Assembly (NCBI GenBank): GCA_038735125.1
Contig: JAVYNU010000001.1
Coordinates: forward strand, 248,001 to 312,000
Direction: 5' to 3'
From: Ignisphaera sp.
GTDB taxonomy: Archaea; Thermoproteota; Thermoprotei_A; Sulfolobales; Ignisphaeraceae
DNA: 64,000 nucleotides
Position numbers and translations under genes: made by a program. The notes under the pieces are model-generated. The model searched no databases, was not told the origin of the DNA, and saw nothing but the letters and a program-made list of their open reading frames with translations. This document shows positions 44,661 to 53,673 of the stretch, piece by piece (the first letter of the stretch is position 1; each line of letters starts with the position of its first letter).

Positions 44661-45157
44661 ATAGAGAGTATATAGCTTTTCAACTATTTAAGCATTGCTT
44701 AGCCAAAGCCAAAAACACTAAAATAAAATAGAATTTAGTGTGCCGCCTTACAGCATTGAGTTTCCTTGGAGCAACACTTAATACAACTAAAAACCTTTGC
44801 TTAAGCCCACCACCTATTCCTAGAGATGGTGTTGGAGTTCAGCATTGATCGTAGGTGAAATAGCCTCGAATTAGTAAGCATATTGGTCACCTTAACATTC
44901 CCTCATCATATATCAGTAACTCGGACCCACGATCATCCCAAAACTGCTACAAGTAAACGTGGGTGAATTGGAACAGTGTCGATGGCTTATTCAGCTCTGC
45001 AGGCAGCTCTGTTTACTCTCCTAGAGCTCGAGACGTCTAAGAAAACTGCAGATCATGTCTATATTACAGCACCTAAAAACTTTGTGCGCACAATCACCAC
45101 ATAAAAGAATTGCATGGTTTCACTATCGCAATTTGAGAGAAGCTGGCGATTTAGTGT
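44661..45157. other. Intergenic region with a small unassigned frame
   Basis: About 500 bp. One 40-codon plus-strand frame starts at about 44982 (MAYSALQAALFTLLELETSK) and ends at 45104; it looks like a fragment of a larger gene but I cannot name it. A box C/D-like pattern near 44890-44940 was considered and rejected. Otherwise nothing recognised. Confidence 0.4.
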
Positions 45158-45520
45158 ATGGGCTTTGAAAACAGTGCATTAGATCAAGTAACCGTTTTGA
45201 TCCCCGTATTGAATGAGGAGAAGGCTATTGGTATAGTATTAGACGAGGTTATAAAAACTGGTGCCCTCTCAAAAACATCATAGTAGTTGATGGTGGTAGC
45301 ACCGATAAAACAGTAGAAATAGCTAAATCTAAAAATGTGTTGGTGGTGCCCCAGAGAGGTAGGGACAAGGCCGATGCAATAAAAATGGGTTTAGAGTATG
45401 TGAAGATATATCGTTGTGATGGACGGTGATGGTACCTACCCTGCAGAGTATATACCGAGGCTTCTAAGGAAAATGAAGGACGGTGGATGCTGTACCATGG
45501 ATTCTATAACAAATATCGCT
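45158..45520 (+). pseudogene. GT2 glycosyltransferase, multiply frameshifted
   Basis: Frames joined in order read VTVLIPVLNEEKAIGIVLDE, NIIVVDGGSTDKTVEIAKSK, RGRDKADAIKMGLEYVK and MDGDGTYPAEYIPRLLRKMK: a dolichol-phosphate-mannose-synthase-like GT2 N-terminus with DGGSTD and DGDGTYP motifs. At least two single-base shifts (about 45270 and 45410) and loss of the C-terminal part make it non-functional. Confidence 0.75.
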
Positions 45521-45819
45521 ACACCACATGATTCTACATGTCTAGAGGATTAAATCAGCTAAAGCATGTGCATAGGGTTCATGGAGTTGGAGTATTTTAT
45601 ACATTGCATTATTTTGTTCTTGCACCATGTGATCGCCTATGCTATTGGTTTTAGAGACCTTATATTCGAGAAGAATTCGCTGGTATAATAAATTATGGAA
45701 AAGTTGGTCAGTGATCGAGGGCCTCTTCATCTGATTCATCTAAACCCCGTTTTCATCATCGAGTCGATCTCTAGGCACACTCTATTTATAAAGTATTATC
45801 GGGTGCTAACATAGTTTTT

Positions 45820-46119
45820 GTGGTATATATGTCGATGGAATTTGACTATGTGTTGCCTAGAAAAAGTGTGCCGCCCCAGTTCATAGTCTTGTCTATAATA
45901 GCAAAATACAACGGTTTAACGCTATCACAATTGTATTCATTGGTTAAGCAGAGCAGATGCAATGAATCCTTCGACAAATTGTCTGTCAAGGATCTGGAGA
46001 ACGATCTGAATATGTTGCGTATCCTCGGGTTGGTGGAAGAGTCTGGTGGTGTATATACTGTGACTGAGAAGGGTAGGTTTGTTCTAGGGAAATTCACAAA
46101 TAATGGTAAATGCCTCTAA
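45820..46119 (+). CDS. Winged-helix transcription regulator
   Basis: A 99-residue protein: FIVLSIIAKYNGLTLSQLYS, helices 1-2; KDLENDLNMLRILGLVEESG, recognition helix; then the wing VYTVTEKGRFVLGKF. TTTATAAAG (45785-45793) places transcription near 45814, so the GTG at 45820 would be almost leaderless; ATG 45829 or 45835 are alternatives. It converges on the hydrogenase operon, 8 bases from its last gene, but is on the other strand, so regulating that operon is only a possibility. Confidence 0.75.
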   Translation: MVYMSMEFDYVLPRKSVPPQFIVLSIIAKYNGLTLSQLYSLVKQSRCNESFDKLSVKDLENDLNMLRILGLVEESGGVYTVTEKGRFVLGKFTNNGKCL

Positions 46120-46126
46120 CAGCTGT

Positions 46127-47470
46127 TTAGAAGAAGTATGAAATGATGTAGCTCTGCAACATGAAGAGTATTATAGATGCTGATGATGTTGTTGCAAGTA
46201 GTAGTAGTGCTGCTTTCGGGTTTTGAACACTCATTCTATCTCCATCGCTCTCCGATTTTTTGACGCACGAGTATATTATTTTGAAGGCGTACCCCGTGGA
46301 CACTACGATGACGATGAAAAATAGTGCAGCGTAGAGATGAAAGATGCTACCCAATGCAAAAATTTTTAGGAAGATGAATAGCTCTGACCAGAATGTTAGG
46401 AATGGGGGTAGCCCCAGAAGCCCTAGAGAAGATGCTACTATAACATATCTTGCAAGACTATTGTTCCACATGTAAGCATATCCAACCTCGCGGATTTGCA
46501 TCATTTCCAGCATTGTATATGCTATTAGGAAGACAGGTACTTTTGATAGAGCATGTGCCAGAATGTGAAGAGCTCCATAGTCAACAACATTGTTTGCAAA
46601 TGCCAAGACAAGGTAGTTCATGTGCGCCACAGTGCTGTAGGCTAGCAGTCTCCTGAAATCGCTTTGGAACAGCGAGGCTAGCGAACCTATAAAAGCTGTT
46701 AGAATAGAGAGGGCTGAGACCATGTTTCGAATGAGCTCGCCACCATTATACGCAAAAAGCCCGGCAACATAGGTTGCAACTGGTGTTACCGCCCCCATAT
46801 GCATTATTGCTAACGTTGAAAGCATTGACACGTCGGCGTCGGGCACCCAGAAGTAGAATGGAAACACAGCCGCTTCTGTCAGAAAACCTATGACAATGAA
46901 CATTTTCGATGGAACAGAGGCCCTACTCAAGATTGCTGTAATCGATGTCGAGCCGCATTCAGCTACACTTAGAACAATTCCTATCAAAGCTATTAGAGAG
47001 CCTATAACACACACCAGAACATACTTCATTGTTGCCTCATATTCTTCTCTTGTGTGGCGAATATTCAAAGCCGCTATAGTTGTGTAACCCAGCCCCTCCC
47101 AATAGATGAACAGCTTAATAATGTCGTTAACCTGGGTTGTTGCTGCAAGCACTACCAGCATTGTAAGAGAATTGAACAGGATGAGAAGCATTGAAATAAG
47201 AACCTTCCTAGGAGTGTAGATATACCTTCTAATGGATATTATATAGCCTTCTGAAATAAGCGATACAAGCGCTGAAACAACCCCCACAAACCCAGTTAAA
47301 CCACGGATGCTAAGAGCTATTGCCATCTGCACTAATGTAGTGGCAACAGCTATGTATATTGGGATGAAGTCGTATCTTCTCCCAAGCCTTTTCAAAACTA
47401 TTGTTGCCAATGCCATTAGGGTTACTGAGGATAGTGTTACCAGTATTAAGAGCTGCTCATAGGAGATCAT
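46127..47470 (-). CDS. Antiporter-like membrane subunit (NuoN/NuoM/HyfF type)
   Basis: A 447-residue proton-pumping subunit with about 12-14 helices. Key charged residues are present: the helix-5 Glu in LFIYWEGLGYTTIAAL, the Lys after SDFRRLLAYSTVAHMNYLV, and HILAHALSKVPVFL with a broken-helix Lys. Last gene of the operon, overlapping nuoL by 4 bases. It would translocate H+ or Na+ driven by hydrogenase electron flow. NuoM and NuoN cannot be distinguished by eye; the operon encodes only one besides NuoL. Confidence 0.85.
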   Translation of the reverse strand: MISYEQLLILVTLSSVTLMALATIVLKRLGRRYDFIPIYIAVATTLVQMAIALSIRGLTGFVGVVSALVSLISEGYIISIRRYIYTPRKVLISMLLILFNSLTMLVVLAATTQVNDIIKLFIYWEGLGYTTIAALNIRHTREEYEATMKYVLVCVIGSLIALIGIVLSVAECGSTSITAILSRASVPSKMFIVIGFLTEAAVFPFYFWVPDADVSMLSTLAIMHMGAVTPVATYVAGLFAYNGGELIRNMVSALSILTAFIGSLASLFQSDFRRLLAYSTVAHMNYLVLAFANNVVDYGALHILAHALSKVPVFLIAYTMLEMMQIREVGYAYMWNNSLARYVIVASSLGLLGLPPFLTFWSELFIFLKIFALGSIFHLYAALFFIVIVVSTGYAFKIIYSCVKKSESDGDRMSVQNPKAALLLLATTSSASIILFMLQSYIISYFF

Positions 47471-49155
47471 AGTATATGCACCAAAATAGCCAGGATCATA
47501 ACAACTAAAACAAAGATTAGTAGATAGAGTAAGAAGTTAGAGGGCTTGCCTGTATGGAGAGAGGAGGCCAATACAGCAAAATTCTTGTAGAAAACTTTTC
47601 CCAACGCCATATAGGCCTTGTCCAAATAGAGTGAAGACTCTATGAAATCTCTGAGCTTCCCCCAAGGACTCTCAGCTATTAGGGTAGTTGGAGCCTTATA
47701 TAAATATAGAATTGGTGTCAGCATTCCTATCAACGTTGAAATTAAAAGAATTGCATTGATGCTATATATATCACTTGCAGCAACACAAATGCTACAGATA
47801 TTGGCTATTGGCAGAGGCAGCGACAAAACAATTACTAATAAAGTAGCTATCGGTATTGTCATACACCAGTCAATTCTATGCTCAAAAGCCTTTTCCGGTT
47901 TGCCGTAAAAGAATGTTATTATTGCTGCTCTCATAATAAATAAAGCCAGCATGAAAGATGCAATCGAGGAAACAGCTAACGCAACTGTATGTGAAGCCAT
48001 GCCTGCCAAACCCTCTAATATATGCTCTTTGACAAAGCCTGCGAAAAGAGGTGGTATGCCTGCAGCGCTTAACGTGCCAATAACAAATGTTATTGCCTCA
48101 AATTTGAAGTTCTGGTGGTATAATCCGTGAACTATTCTCATATCTCTTGAATGCGCTGAATGCTCAACCACACCAGCTGTATAGAATAGCATTGCCTTGA
48201 AGGTTGCATGACTAATGAAATACAGAACTGCTAGCGCATAGTTCTTTTGGATTATGGCTAGAAACATTATCGATATGCTTGAAACTGTGCTGTAAGCCAA
48301 AACCCTTTTGATATCGTATGCTACTAGCCCTGCTAAAGAGGCTAAAAACAATGTTGCTAGCAAAGCTATGAAGAGAAGGTTTGTAGCTATTGTATCAGCT
48401 GTTATAGCGTTGGAGAAGCGCAGAACCAGATAAACCCCTGCCTTAACTAATGTTGCTGCATGCAGAAGTGCGCTTACGGGGGTTGGACCCTCCATGGCGT
48501 CTGGCAACCATGTATGTAAGGGGAATTGAGCTGATTTTCCTATAGCAGACAAAACTATGGCTATAGATACAAATGATGGTATAATGCTTGACTCTAACTG
48601 TGAAATAGATGTTATTCCCTGCATTAATGCACATGCCACAGCAATAGCCAAGCCAATGTCGCTCACACGCGTCATTACAAATGCTTTTACCCCTGCAATC
48701 CTAGCTTCTTCCTTCCACCACCAATAGGCAATCAAGAGCGCGCTGCAAAGGCCTATAAGCTCCCAATGCATAAAGAGGTACAAGATATTATCTGTTAATA
48801 CAAGATTGGTCATGGAGCCTATGAACAATATGAATAGAGAATAGTATCTTACATAGTCTCTCTCGCTATGCATATAGCCTATGCTATACAATGTTGATAG
48901 AAATCCAATTAGATTGACTATTAAAGCAAAAATCTTTGATATTGCATCGACTCTAAACGGCACTCCTACAATTGTTAGAATGGTGTTGTTATTGACAACG
49001 ATTTGCAGTAGTACTGAGGCTAAGAAAGAGATGAGTGTCGAGGCTATGGATATTAGCTCAACCAACTTCCTCTTACTAACACCAAACAACAGTATTAATG
49101 CCACGCCTATGAAGTTTGTGAATAGAGTTAGAGACAATATCAATTCTCCAACCAT
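47467..49155 (-). CDS. nuoL: Antiporter-like membrane subunit NuoL/HyfB
   Basis: A 562-residue subunit: LYLFMHWELIGLCSALLIAY (helix-5 Glu), TWLPDAMEGPTPVSALLHAA (the NuoL/M/N hallmark), TLVKAGVYLVLRF (Lys), and FISHATFKAMLFYTAGVVEH. After the antiporter core, a hydrophilic segment FIESSLYLDKAYMALGKVFY and a last helix resemble the lateral arm seen in NuoL. It distinguishes this subunit from the downstream NuoN-like one. Four-base overlap with the next gene. Confidence 0.9.
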   Translation of the reverse strand: MVGELILSLTLFTNFIGVALILLFGVSKRKLVELISIASTLISFLASVLLQIVVNNNTILTIVGVPFRVDAISKIFALIVNLIGFLSTLYSIGYMHSERDYVRYYSLFILFIGSMTNLVLTDNILYLFMHWELIGLCSALLIAYWWWKEEARIAGVKAFVMTRVSDIGLAIAVACALMQGITSISQLESSIIPSFVSIAIVLSAIGKSAQFPLHTWLPDAMEGPTPVSALLHAATLVKAGVYLVLRFSNAITADTIATNLLFIALLATLFLASLAGLVAYDIKRVLAYSTVSSISIMFLAIIQKNYALAVLYFISHATFKAMLFYTAGVVEHSAHSRDMRIVHGLYHQNFKFEAITFVIGTLSAAGIPPLFAGFVKEHILEGLAGMASHTVALAVSSIASFMLALFIMRAAIITFFYGKPEKAFEHRIDWCMTIPIATLLVIVLSLPLPIANICSICVAASDIYSINAILLISTLIGMLTPILYLYKAPTTLIAESPWGKLRDFIESSLYLDKAYMALGKVFYKNFAVLASSLHTGKPSNFLLYLLIFVLVVMILAILVHIL

Positions 49156-49158
49156 AAG

Positions 49159-49446
49159 CTACCCCCTCATCGAGCTTAGCTCATCTATATTCTCAATCTT
49201 GAATCTCCTTGCAAGAGATATCATAAAAGAAATGAGCGCTGCCTCGCCTCCCCCAAACAAAGAGGTCAATACTATGATTATCCATTGCACAGTTTCCAAG
49301 TTGCTAAGCAAAACTGCGGCAAGAAGTATAATCGACAATTCTATGGATAGAAAACCGATTAATATCTTCATCATGTTTTTCCATTGAATTATTGCAACCA
49401 CACCCGCAAAAAACAATATTAAACTTGGTACAAGAGCTTCCATCAC
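49159..49446 (-). CDS. nuoK: NuoK/HyfE-like membrane subunit
   Basis: A 95-residue protein with three helices, FLSIELSIILLAAVLLSN carrying the conserved helix-2 Glu and LTSLFGGGEAALISFMISLA the helix-3 Glu of the NuoK/MrpC family. Part of the proton path between hydrogenase module and antiporters. Overlaps nuoJ by 4 bases. Confidence 0.88.
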   Translation of the reverse strand: MMEALVPSLILFFAGVVAIIQWKNMMKILIGFLSIELSIILLAAVLLSNLETVQWIIIVLTSLFGGGEAALISFMISLARRFKIENIDELSSMRG

Positions 49447-49889
49447 CTGCCCTCACCCATGAGAGTTATTATAGCAACATTTATGCTGACAAAAAACAGT
49501 ATTACTGCGAGAAAGTCTTGGATAGGCACCTTTAGAACAACACTAGCTTTTCCGCCGAGTTGAGTTTGTAGACCAAAGCCACTGATAACAGCAAGAGAAC
49601 AAGCAACGCTAATTATGGTTAATACAGCAATTTTTATGGCATTGCTACGCCAATTTATGCTACTAGGTTGTGGTAGCACAAATGTGGCTAGATACATTAG
49701 AGCTACAATAATACCAGAAAACATGAATATCACGATCAAGCCTACATACACTGCTACGTAAATGCCTATTGAGGCGCCGATTAGAAGGCTCCCTACAAAG
49801 ATCTCTAATACGCATCTCCAAGCCTTTACATCTAGCAAGGCCAAGACAATCATTATCGCTCCAGCGAAACTAAGCAGAACCTCTAGCAT
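49443..49889 (-). CDS. nuoJ: NuoJ-like membrane subunit
   Basis: A 148-residue protein with about five helices. AVYVGLIVIFMFSGIIVALM corresponds to the NuoJ helix-3 segment (V-Y-V-G-A-I-x-V-L-F), the flexible pi-bulge region in complex I. The C-terminal half is more variable, ending FFVSINVAIITLMGEG. NuoJ homologues are standard in complex I and Fpo and are present in altered form in Mbh-type hydrogenases. Overlaps nuoI by 7 bases. Confidence 0.8.
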   Translation of the reverse strand: MLEVLLSFAGAIMIVLALLDVKAWRCVLEIFVGSLLIGASIGIYVAVYVGLIVIFMFSGIIVALMYLATFVLPQPSSINWRSNAIKIAVLTIISVACSLAVISGFGLQTQLGGKASVVLKVPIQDFLAVILFFVSINVAIITLMGEGR

Positions 49890-50239
49890 TTTGACCCCGG
49901 CCTCAATATGACTAGTTCTCTCCTCATTTCAATAGCATTAAACTGGCAAACTTGTGCACATAAACCACAGTATATACATTTGAAGTAATTGAACTCTGGT
50001 CTTCTAACTGGCAATGTCCTGCCACCAACATTCTTCTCACCGACAATCTTCATTGTTATGGCATTGCTAGGGCAGTTCATAGCGCATAGTGAACAACCAG
50101 TGCATTTCTCTGGTATTAATACGGGGTATCCTCTGCTATATGGGCTAAAAACACCTTTTTCTACCTCTGCCAGAGGCTCTGTAGATGGTTTTGAAAAAAG
50201 GCTCTTCACAACTTCCTTCAACATTGTCAACTGTGCCAT
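49883..50239 (-). CDS. nuoI: NuoI/HycF-like 2[4Fe-4S] ferredoxin subunit
   Basis: About 118 residues. Two cluster motifs, CTGCSLCAMNCPSNAI and CIYCGLCAQVCQFNAI, each give three Cys plus the remote fourth. It passes electrons between a soluble donor (ferredoxin) and the catalytic subunit. Start: ATG 50237-50239, sharing bases with the stop of nuoH (TAATG); a longer frame to 50314 would lie inside nuoH. Intact. Confidence 0.92.
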   Translation of the reverse strand: MAQLTMLKEVVKSLFSKPSTEPLAEVEKGVFSPYSRGYPVLIPEKCTGCSLCAMNCPSNAITMKIVGEKNVGGRTLPVRRPEFNYFKCIYCGLCAQVCQFNAIEMRRELVILRPGSKC

Positions 50240-51189
50240 TATATCAGCCCAACACCTTTCAATATGAACAGTATAAAGGCTTGGATAACAAGCATTACTA
50301 TACCTCTTTCCCAAAGCCTCTGGGGCATAAAAACTTCTCTGACTCTAACAGCCATGCCCTGCAATATTACAAGCAGTACCAATACAATAATCATCTTAGC
50401 AATAAAGTATATTGGATATAGCCAGGGAAAATCATAGGCCATAGGGCCTTGCCCACCCCCCAGAAACGCTGTTGTTATTAAAGCAATACCATACACCATT
50501 TCCAGATCCTTGCCCAGCTGTATGAAGGCTAGTCTTCTACAACAGTATTCGGTCATCCAGCCAGCAGCTATCTCCTGCTTCGCATGAGGTAGATCAAATG
50601 GCGGTTTCTCTAGCTTTGCAAGAAGCGCTATCAGCGCTACAACAAAGCCTAGGGGCTGCACTAATAGTGTTGGGTACCGAGACTGTGCTTTAACTACGTC
50701 AGACATTGATAGTGTGTTGCATTGCATAAACGGTAGAGCCAGGGTTATTAACAGAAGCGATTCATACATTGCATACTGTGTAACAAGCCTTCCTGTACCG
50801 ACAACTGTAAATGATGTTTGGATAGATAATCCCATTAGAGTTTGTGCTACCGCCGACAATGCAAAGGTTAGTGGCACTATGATGAAATCCTCATTGAAGC
50901 TGTAAGGAGATGGCGAAACAAATAAAGGTATAAAGAATAGACCAACTACTGAGCTCAGCACATAGAGAATAATAGAAAAGTCGGCTAGATAAATATTCAT
51001 ACCTTCAATCTCGGTCTCCTCTTTTAGAAGCAATTTTGCAAAATCATAAAATGGCTGTAAAATGCCTTTAAACCCTGTTAACAACGGGCCTACACGCCAC
51101 TGGATTCTGGCAATAAGTTTTCTTTCAATCCATTCGAAAATTAGGGCCAAAACTATGAACACAATTAAAAAGATTAGCGTAAGAACCAC
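50239..51189 (-). CDS. nuoH: NuoH/HycD-like quinone-site/coupling membrane subunit
   Basis: A 316-residue eight-helix subunit: ARIQWRVGPLLTGFKGILQP, the cytoplasmic loop KPPFDLPHAKQEIAAGWMTE with its cluster of acids, and LEMVYGIALITTAFLGGG. It joins the peripheral arm to the pump. GTG start at 51187-51189, with AGGTGAG farther upstream than usual (14 bases). Directly between nuoCD and nuoI in the order B, CD, H, I found in many group 4 hydrogenases. Confidence 0.92.
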   Translation of the reverse strand: MVLTLIFLIVFIVLALIFEWIERKLIARIQWRVGPLLTGFKGILQPFYDFAKLLLKEETEIEGMNIYLADFSIILYVLSSVVGLFFIPLFVSPSPYSFNEDFIIVPLTFALSAVAQTLMGLSIQTSFTVVGTGRLVTQYAMYESLLLITLALPFMQCNTLSMSDVVKAQSRYPTLLVQPLGFVVALIALLAKLEKPPFDLPHAKQEIAAGWMTEYCCRRLAFIQLGKDLEMVYGIALITTAFLGGGQGPMAYDFPWLYPIYFIAKMIIVLVLLVILQGMAVRVREVFMPQRLWERGIVMLVIQAFILFILKGVGLI

Positions 51190-51204
51190 TACAAACGTTT
51201 TTAC

Positions 51205-52845
51205 TCACCTAGCTCTTCTACTTTCCTTTCTCAACTTGTTAAAATCGACAAAAAATACATTATTGCGATTCTTATCAACGACGAGAACCCTGTCCATGCA
51301 GCTAAAGCATGGGTCAATAGATGTTATGATTACTGGCACATCTGATAACGTATAGCCCTTCAATATATCAGCTGCTAGAAGAATATTTGCTAGCGTAGGT
51401 GTCCTTATCTTAACTCTGTGAGGATTTCTAGAGTTTGCCGCCTTAACGTAATAAAATAGTTCTCCCCTTGGTGCCTCCGTCCTAGCCACCACCTCTCCTT
51501 CTTTAACTACCCCACTGACAAGAGTTTTTGGAACTGGATTCTCATTCCTAGGCATTTTCTCGATGCACTGCCTTATTATGTTAATAGACTCTAGCACCTC
51601 TTTAATTCTCACCATAGTCACATTGAATACATCGCCACCCTTACCTGTAACCACATTAAAATCTATCTCGTCATAGACTCCATAAGGTTCAACCTTCCTC
51701 ATGTCATAGGGGACTCCAGTAGCTCTTATTATTGGCCCAACAGCTCCCAGTCTAATGGCATGCTCAGCATTATACATTCCAATACCTTTGATCCTTTCTA
51801 CCAGTGGCTCATACGACATTATCTCATCTATGAGCTTCTTATAATCTTTCTCAAATTCCGCTATAGTCTTTGCAACTGTATTCAGTTTTTCATCAGATAC
51901 ATCCTTTCTCACACCACCAAACGCTATAAATGATTTGTGGACCCTATTACCTGTCAAAAGGTCGAGTAGCGACATTATCTTTTCTCTTAACCTCCAGATC
52001 CACATGAACATGCTTTCAAATCCAGTCCAATAGCCTAAGAGACCTATCCACAACACATGACTGTGAATCCTCTCAAGCTCTGCTATTACGGTTCTTAGAT
52101 ACTCAGCTTTTTTACTTGGCTTAACATTCAGAAGCTCTTCAACAGCTAATGTAAATATCCATGAGTGTATAAAGCTGCAAATACCGCAAATTCTTTCAAC
52201 TAGGAATAGATCCTGCAGAAAGGTCCTACCCTCAGCAATTTTCTCTATACCCCTGTGCACATGACCTATCTTCGGAATTACATCAACGATTGTCTCCCCT
52301 TCCAGTACAAGAATAAATCTCTCAGGCTCTTTTAATGCTGGGTGGTATGGGCCAAAAGGTAAGAGGATAACCGACTCAGCACTATACCTAGATGAGCCAG
52401 TAACATAAATCTGTGGCTCTCCCAACATGCAACCTGCTACAACCTTCTCCAAATCTTCTTGTTTCACATTCCTAAGCAACGGATGTGCATTATTGGGGAA
52501 GCAATCTGGTAGCAAAACTCTTTTCCCAGTGAATGGGTTTCCATCAAATGTCACGCCGAAGAGTTCAGAAACCTCCTGTTCATATATGGAGGCTGCTGGA
52601 GCCACTGAGGCTATGGATGGTAGAGTCTTCTTGTCCTCGGGTATTCTAGTTGAAATATTTTTTAATGCACCTCTGAAATCGCTGAAGGTGTATATAAGCT
52701 CTATGCTCTTCTCTTTTTCATCATGCACAGCAGTTACTGAGATTAGATGTGGATAACTCGACAGCGTCTTGCTGGCAACCTCTACAATGCTGTGGGGCTC
52801 TGTATATGCCTTATCCTCTATTCTGCTCCTCCCCACAACCACCAC
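51205..52845 (-). CDS. Fused NuoC-NuoD large subunit with all four [NiFe] cysteine ligands
   Basis: A 546-residue fusion, as in HycE/HyfG. Residues 1 to about 130 are NuoC-like (SIYEQEVSELFGVTFDGNPF, VLLPDCFPNNAHPLLRN). The rest is the hydrogenase large subunit: VERICGICSFIHS (Cys about 220 and 223) and SIDPCFSCMDR (about 513 and 516) form the two C-x2-C pairs that bind nickel-iron, and EAPRGELFYYVKA is also conserved. Complex I NuoD has lost these cysteines, so this is a group 4 [NiFe] hydrogenase (H2 evolving or consuming). GTG start overlaps nuoB. Confidence 0.9.
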   Translation of the reverse strand: MVVVGRSRIEDKAYTEPHSIVEVASKTLSSYPHLISVTAVHDEKEKSIELIYTFSDFRGALKNISTRIPEDKKTLPSIASVAPAASIYEQEVSELFGVTFDGNPFTGKRVLLPDCFPNNAHPLLRNVKQEDLEKVVAGCMLGEPQIYVTGSSRYSAESVILLPFGPYHPALKEPERFILVLEGETIVDVIPKIGHVHRGIEKIAEGRTFLQDLFLVERICGICSFIHSWIFTLAVEELLNVKPSKKAEYLRTVIAELERIHSHVLWIGLLGYWTGFESMFMWIWRLREKIMSLLDLLTGNRVHKSFIAFGGVRKDVSDEKLNTVAKTIAEFEKDYKKLIDEIMSYEPLVERIKGIGMYNAEHAIRLGAVGPIIRATGVPYDMRKVEPYGVYDEIDFNVVTGKGGDVFNVTMVRIKEVLESINIIRQCIEKMPRNENPVPKTLVSGVVKEGEVVARTEAPRGELFYYVKAANSRNPHRVKIRTPTLANILLAADILKGYTLSDVPVIITSIDPCFSCMDRVLVVDKNRNNVFFVDFNKLRKESRRAR

Positions 52846-53296
52846 CAGCTACCTTTATCTCCCCTTTGTATATAGCCTCCAAAGCCCTGAAAATCTCTTT
52901 TGGATTTGGAGGGCACCCAGGTACACAAATGGTGACTGGGATAACCTTTTCAACACCGCCCAAAACTGTGTATCCACCAGAAAATATGCCCCCACTGCAT
53001 GCACAAGTTCCAATAGCGATAACATACTTCGGCTCTGGCATCTGATCATATATGAGTTTTAGGGATTTCGCTACCTGTAGTGTTACCGGACCTGTGACAA
53101 CAAGAACATCTGCGTGCTTGGGAGAGGCAACTAGCTTAGCCCCCAAACGCTCAACATCATATAACGGTGTTAACGCTGCAACAAACTCTATATCACATCC
53201 GTTACAGCCCCCACTATTAAAATGGAAAATCCATGGACTCTTCCTAACAAGCCTTCTATCAAATGACTCATGTTCACTTCTTTGCCCATCTGCCAT
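52811..53296 (-). CDS. nuoB: NuoB/HycG-like small subunit ([4Fe-4S])
   Basis: About 161 residues. The proximal cluster ligands are NSGGCNGCDIEFVAAL, GTCACSGGIFSGG and CVPGCPPNPKEIF. The C-N-G-C-D-I-E form is that of group 4 hydrogenases; complex I NuoB has adjacent C-C instead. ATG 53296 is preferred, with AAGGTG 7 bases upstream, over the GTG at 53302. The end overlaps the large-subunit start by about 35 bases. Confidence 0.92.
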   Translation of the reverse strand: MADGQRSEHESFDRRLVRKSPWIFHFNSGGCNGCDIEFVAALTPLYDVERLGAKLVASPKHADVLVVTGPVTLQVAKSLKLIYDQMPEPKYVIAIGTCACSGGIFSGGYTVLGGVEKVIPVTICVPGCPPNPKEIFRALEAIYKGEIKVAGGGCGEEQNRG

Positions 53297-53298
53297 AG

Positions 53299-53628
53299 TC
53301 ACACACCTTCAATTGATAGTATAGCAAGCAAAACATAGATTACAAAACCTAGCAAGAATGAAAACAGAGCATAATGAGAAAACCCTGTAAACAGAAATAT
53401 CGTTACAATACATTCAATGGATAAAAGCAAAGGCAAAACCACTACAATACTCGTTACATACCTATAGAAGTGCTCCGGAATTATAAGCCCACCCTCAAAA
53501 GGCTTAACAAAATTGATTTTAGATCTACATCCAGAGCCTTTGACACATCTAATTAGTATTGGCAAATAAAATAAAGCAACAACAAAAACCACTAAAGAGG
53601 TAATGGCATAAAATATGCCTGATATCAA
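53299..53628 (-). CDS. nuoA: NuoA-like membrane subunit
   Basis: A 109-residue protein with three helices. FVKPFEGGLIIPEHFYRY matches the NuoA loop (P-Y-E-C-G) with Gly for the usual Cys, and LLLSIECIVTIFLF has a helix-2 acid like the NuoA D-V-E segment. NuoA is normally a complex I/Fpo subunit, not a hydrogenase one. TTG start 53626-53628 with GAGGG 8 bases upstream. First gene of the operon; the promoter is at 53665. Confidence 0.75.
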   Translation of the reverse strand: MISGIFYAITSLVVFVVALFYLPILIRCVKGSGCRSKINFVKPFEGGLIIPEHFYRYVTSIVVVLPLLLSIECIVTIFLFTGFSHYALFSFLLGFVIYVLLAILSIEGV

Positions 53629-53664
53629 ACCTGTTGCCCTCTTAGCTAAAGAGACCTGCGTACA

Positions 53665-53673
53665 CTATATAAG
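53665..53673 (-). promoter_or_regulatory. TATA box of the hydrogenase operon
   Basis: CTTATATAG on the minus strand, centred at 53669. This predicts a start near 53643 and a leader of about 15 bases before the nuoA-like TTG. All nine genes downstream overlap or nearly touch, so this is probably the only promoter. Confidence 0.6.

Noticed and set aside
44890-44940. C/D-like pattern on the minus strand (ATGATC, CTGA, ATGATGA, GTGA)
   Set aside because: C and D boxes are both off consensus, the guide is 14 nt, and no TATA box lies at the right distance.
45542-45739. 65-codon minus-strand frame between the GT2 pseudogene and the winged-helix gene
   Set aside because: No family resemblance, and it partly lies over the tail of the decayed glycosyltransferase region.
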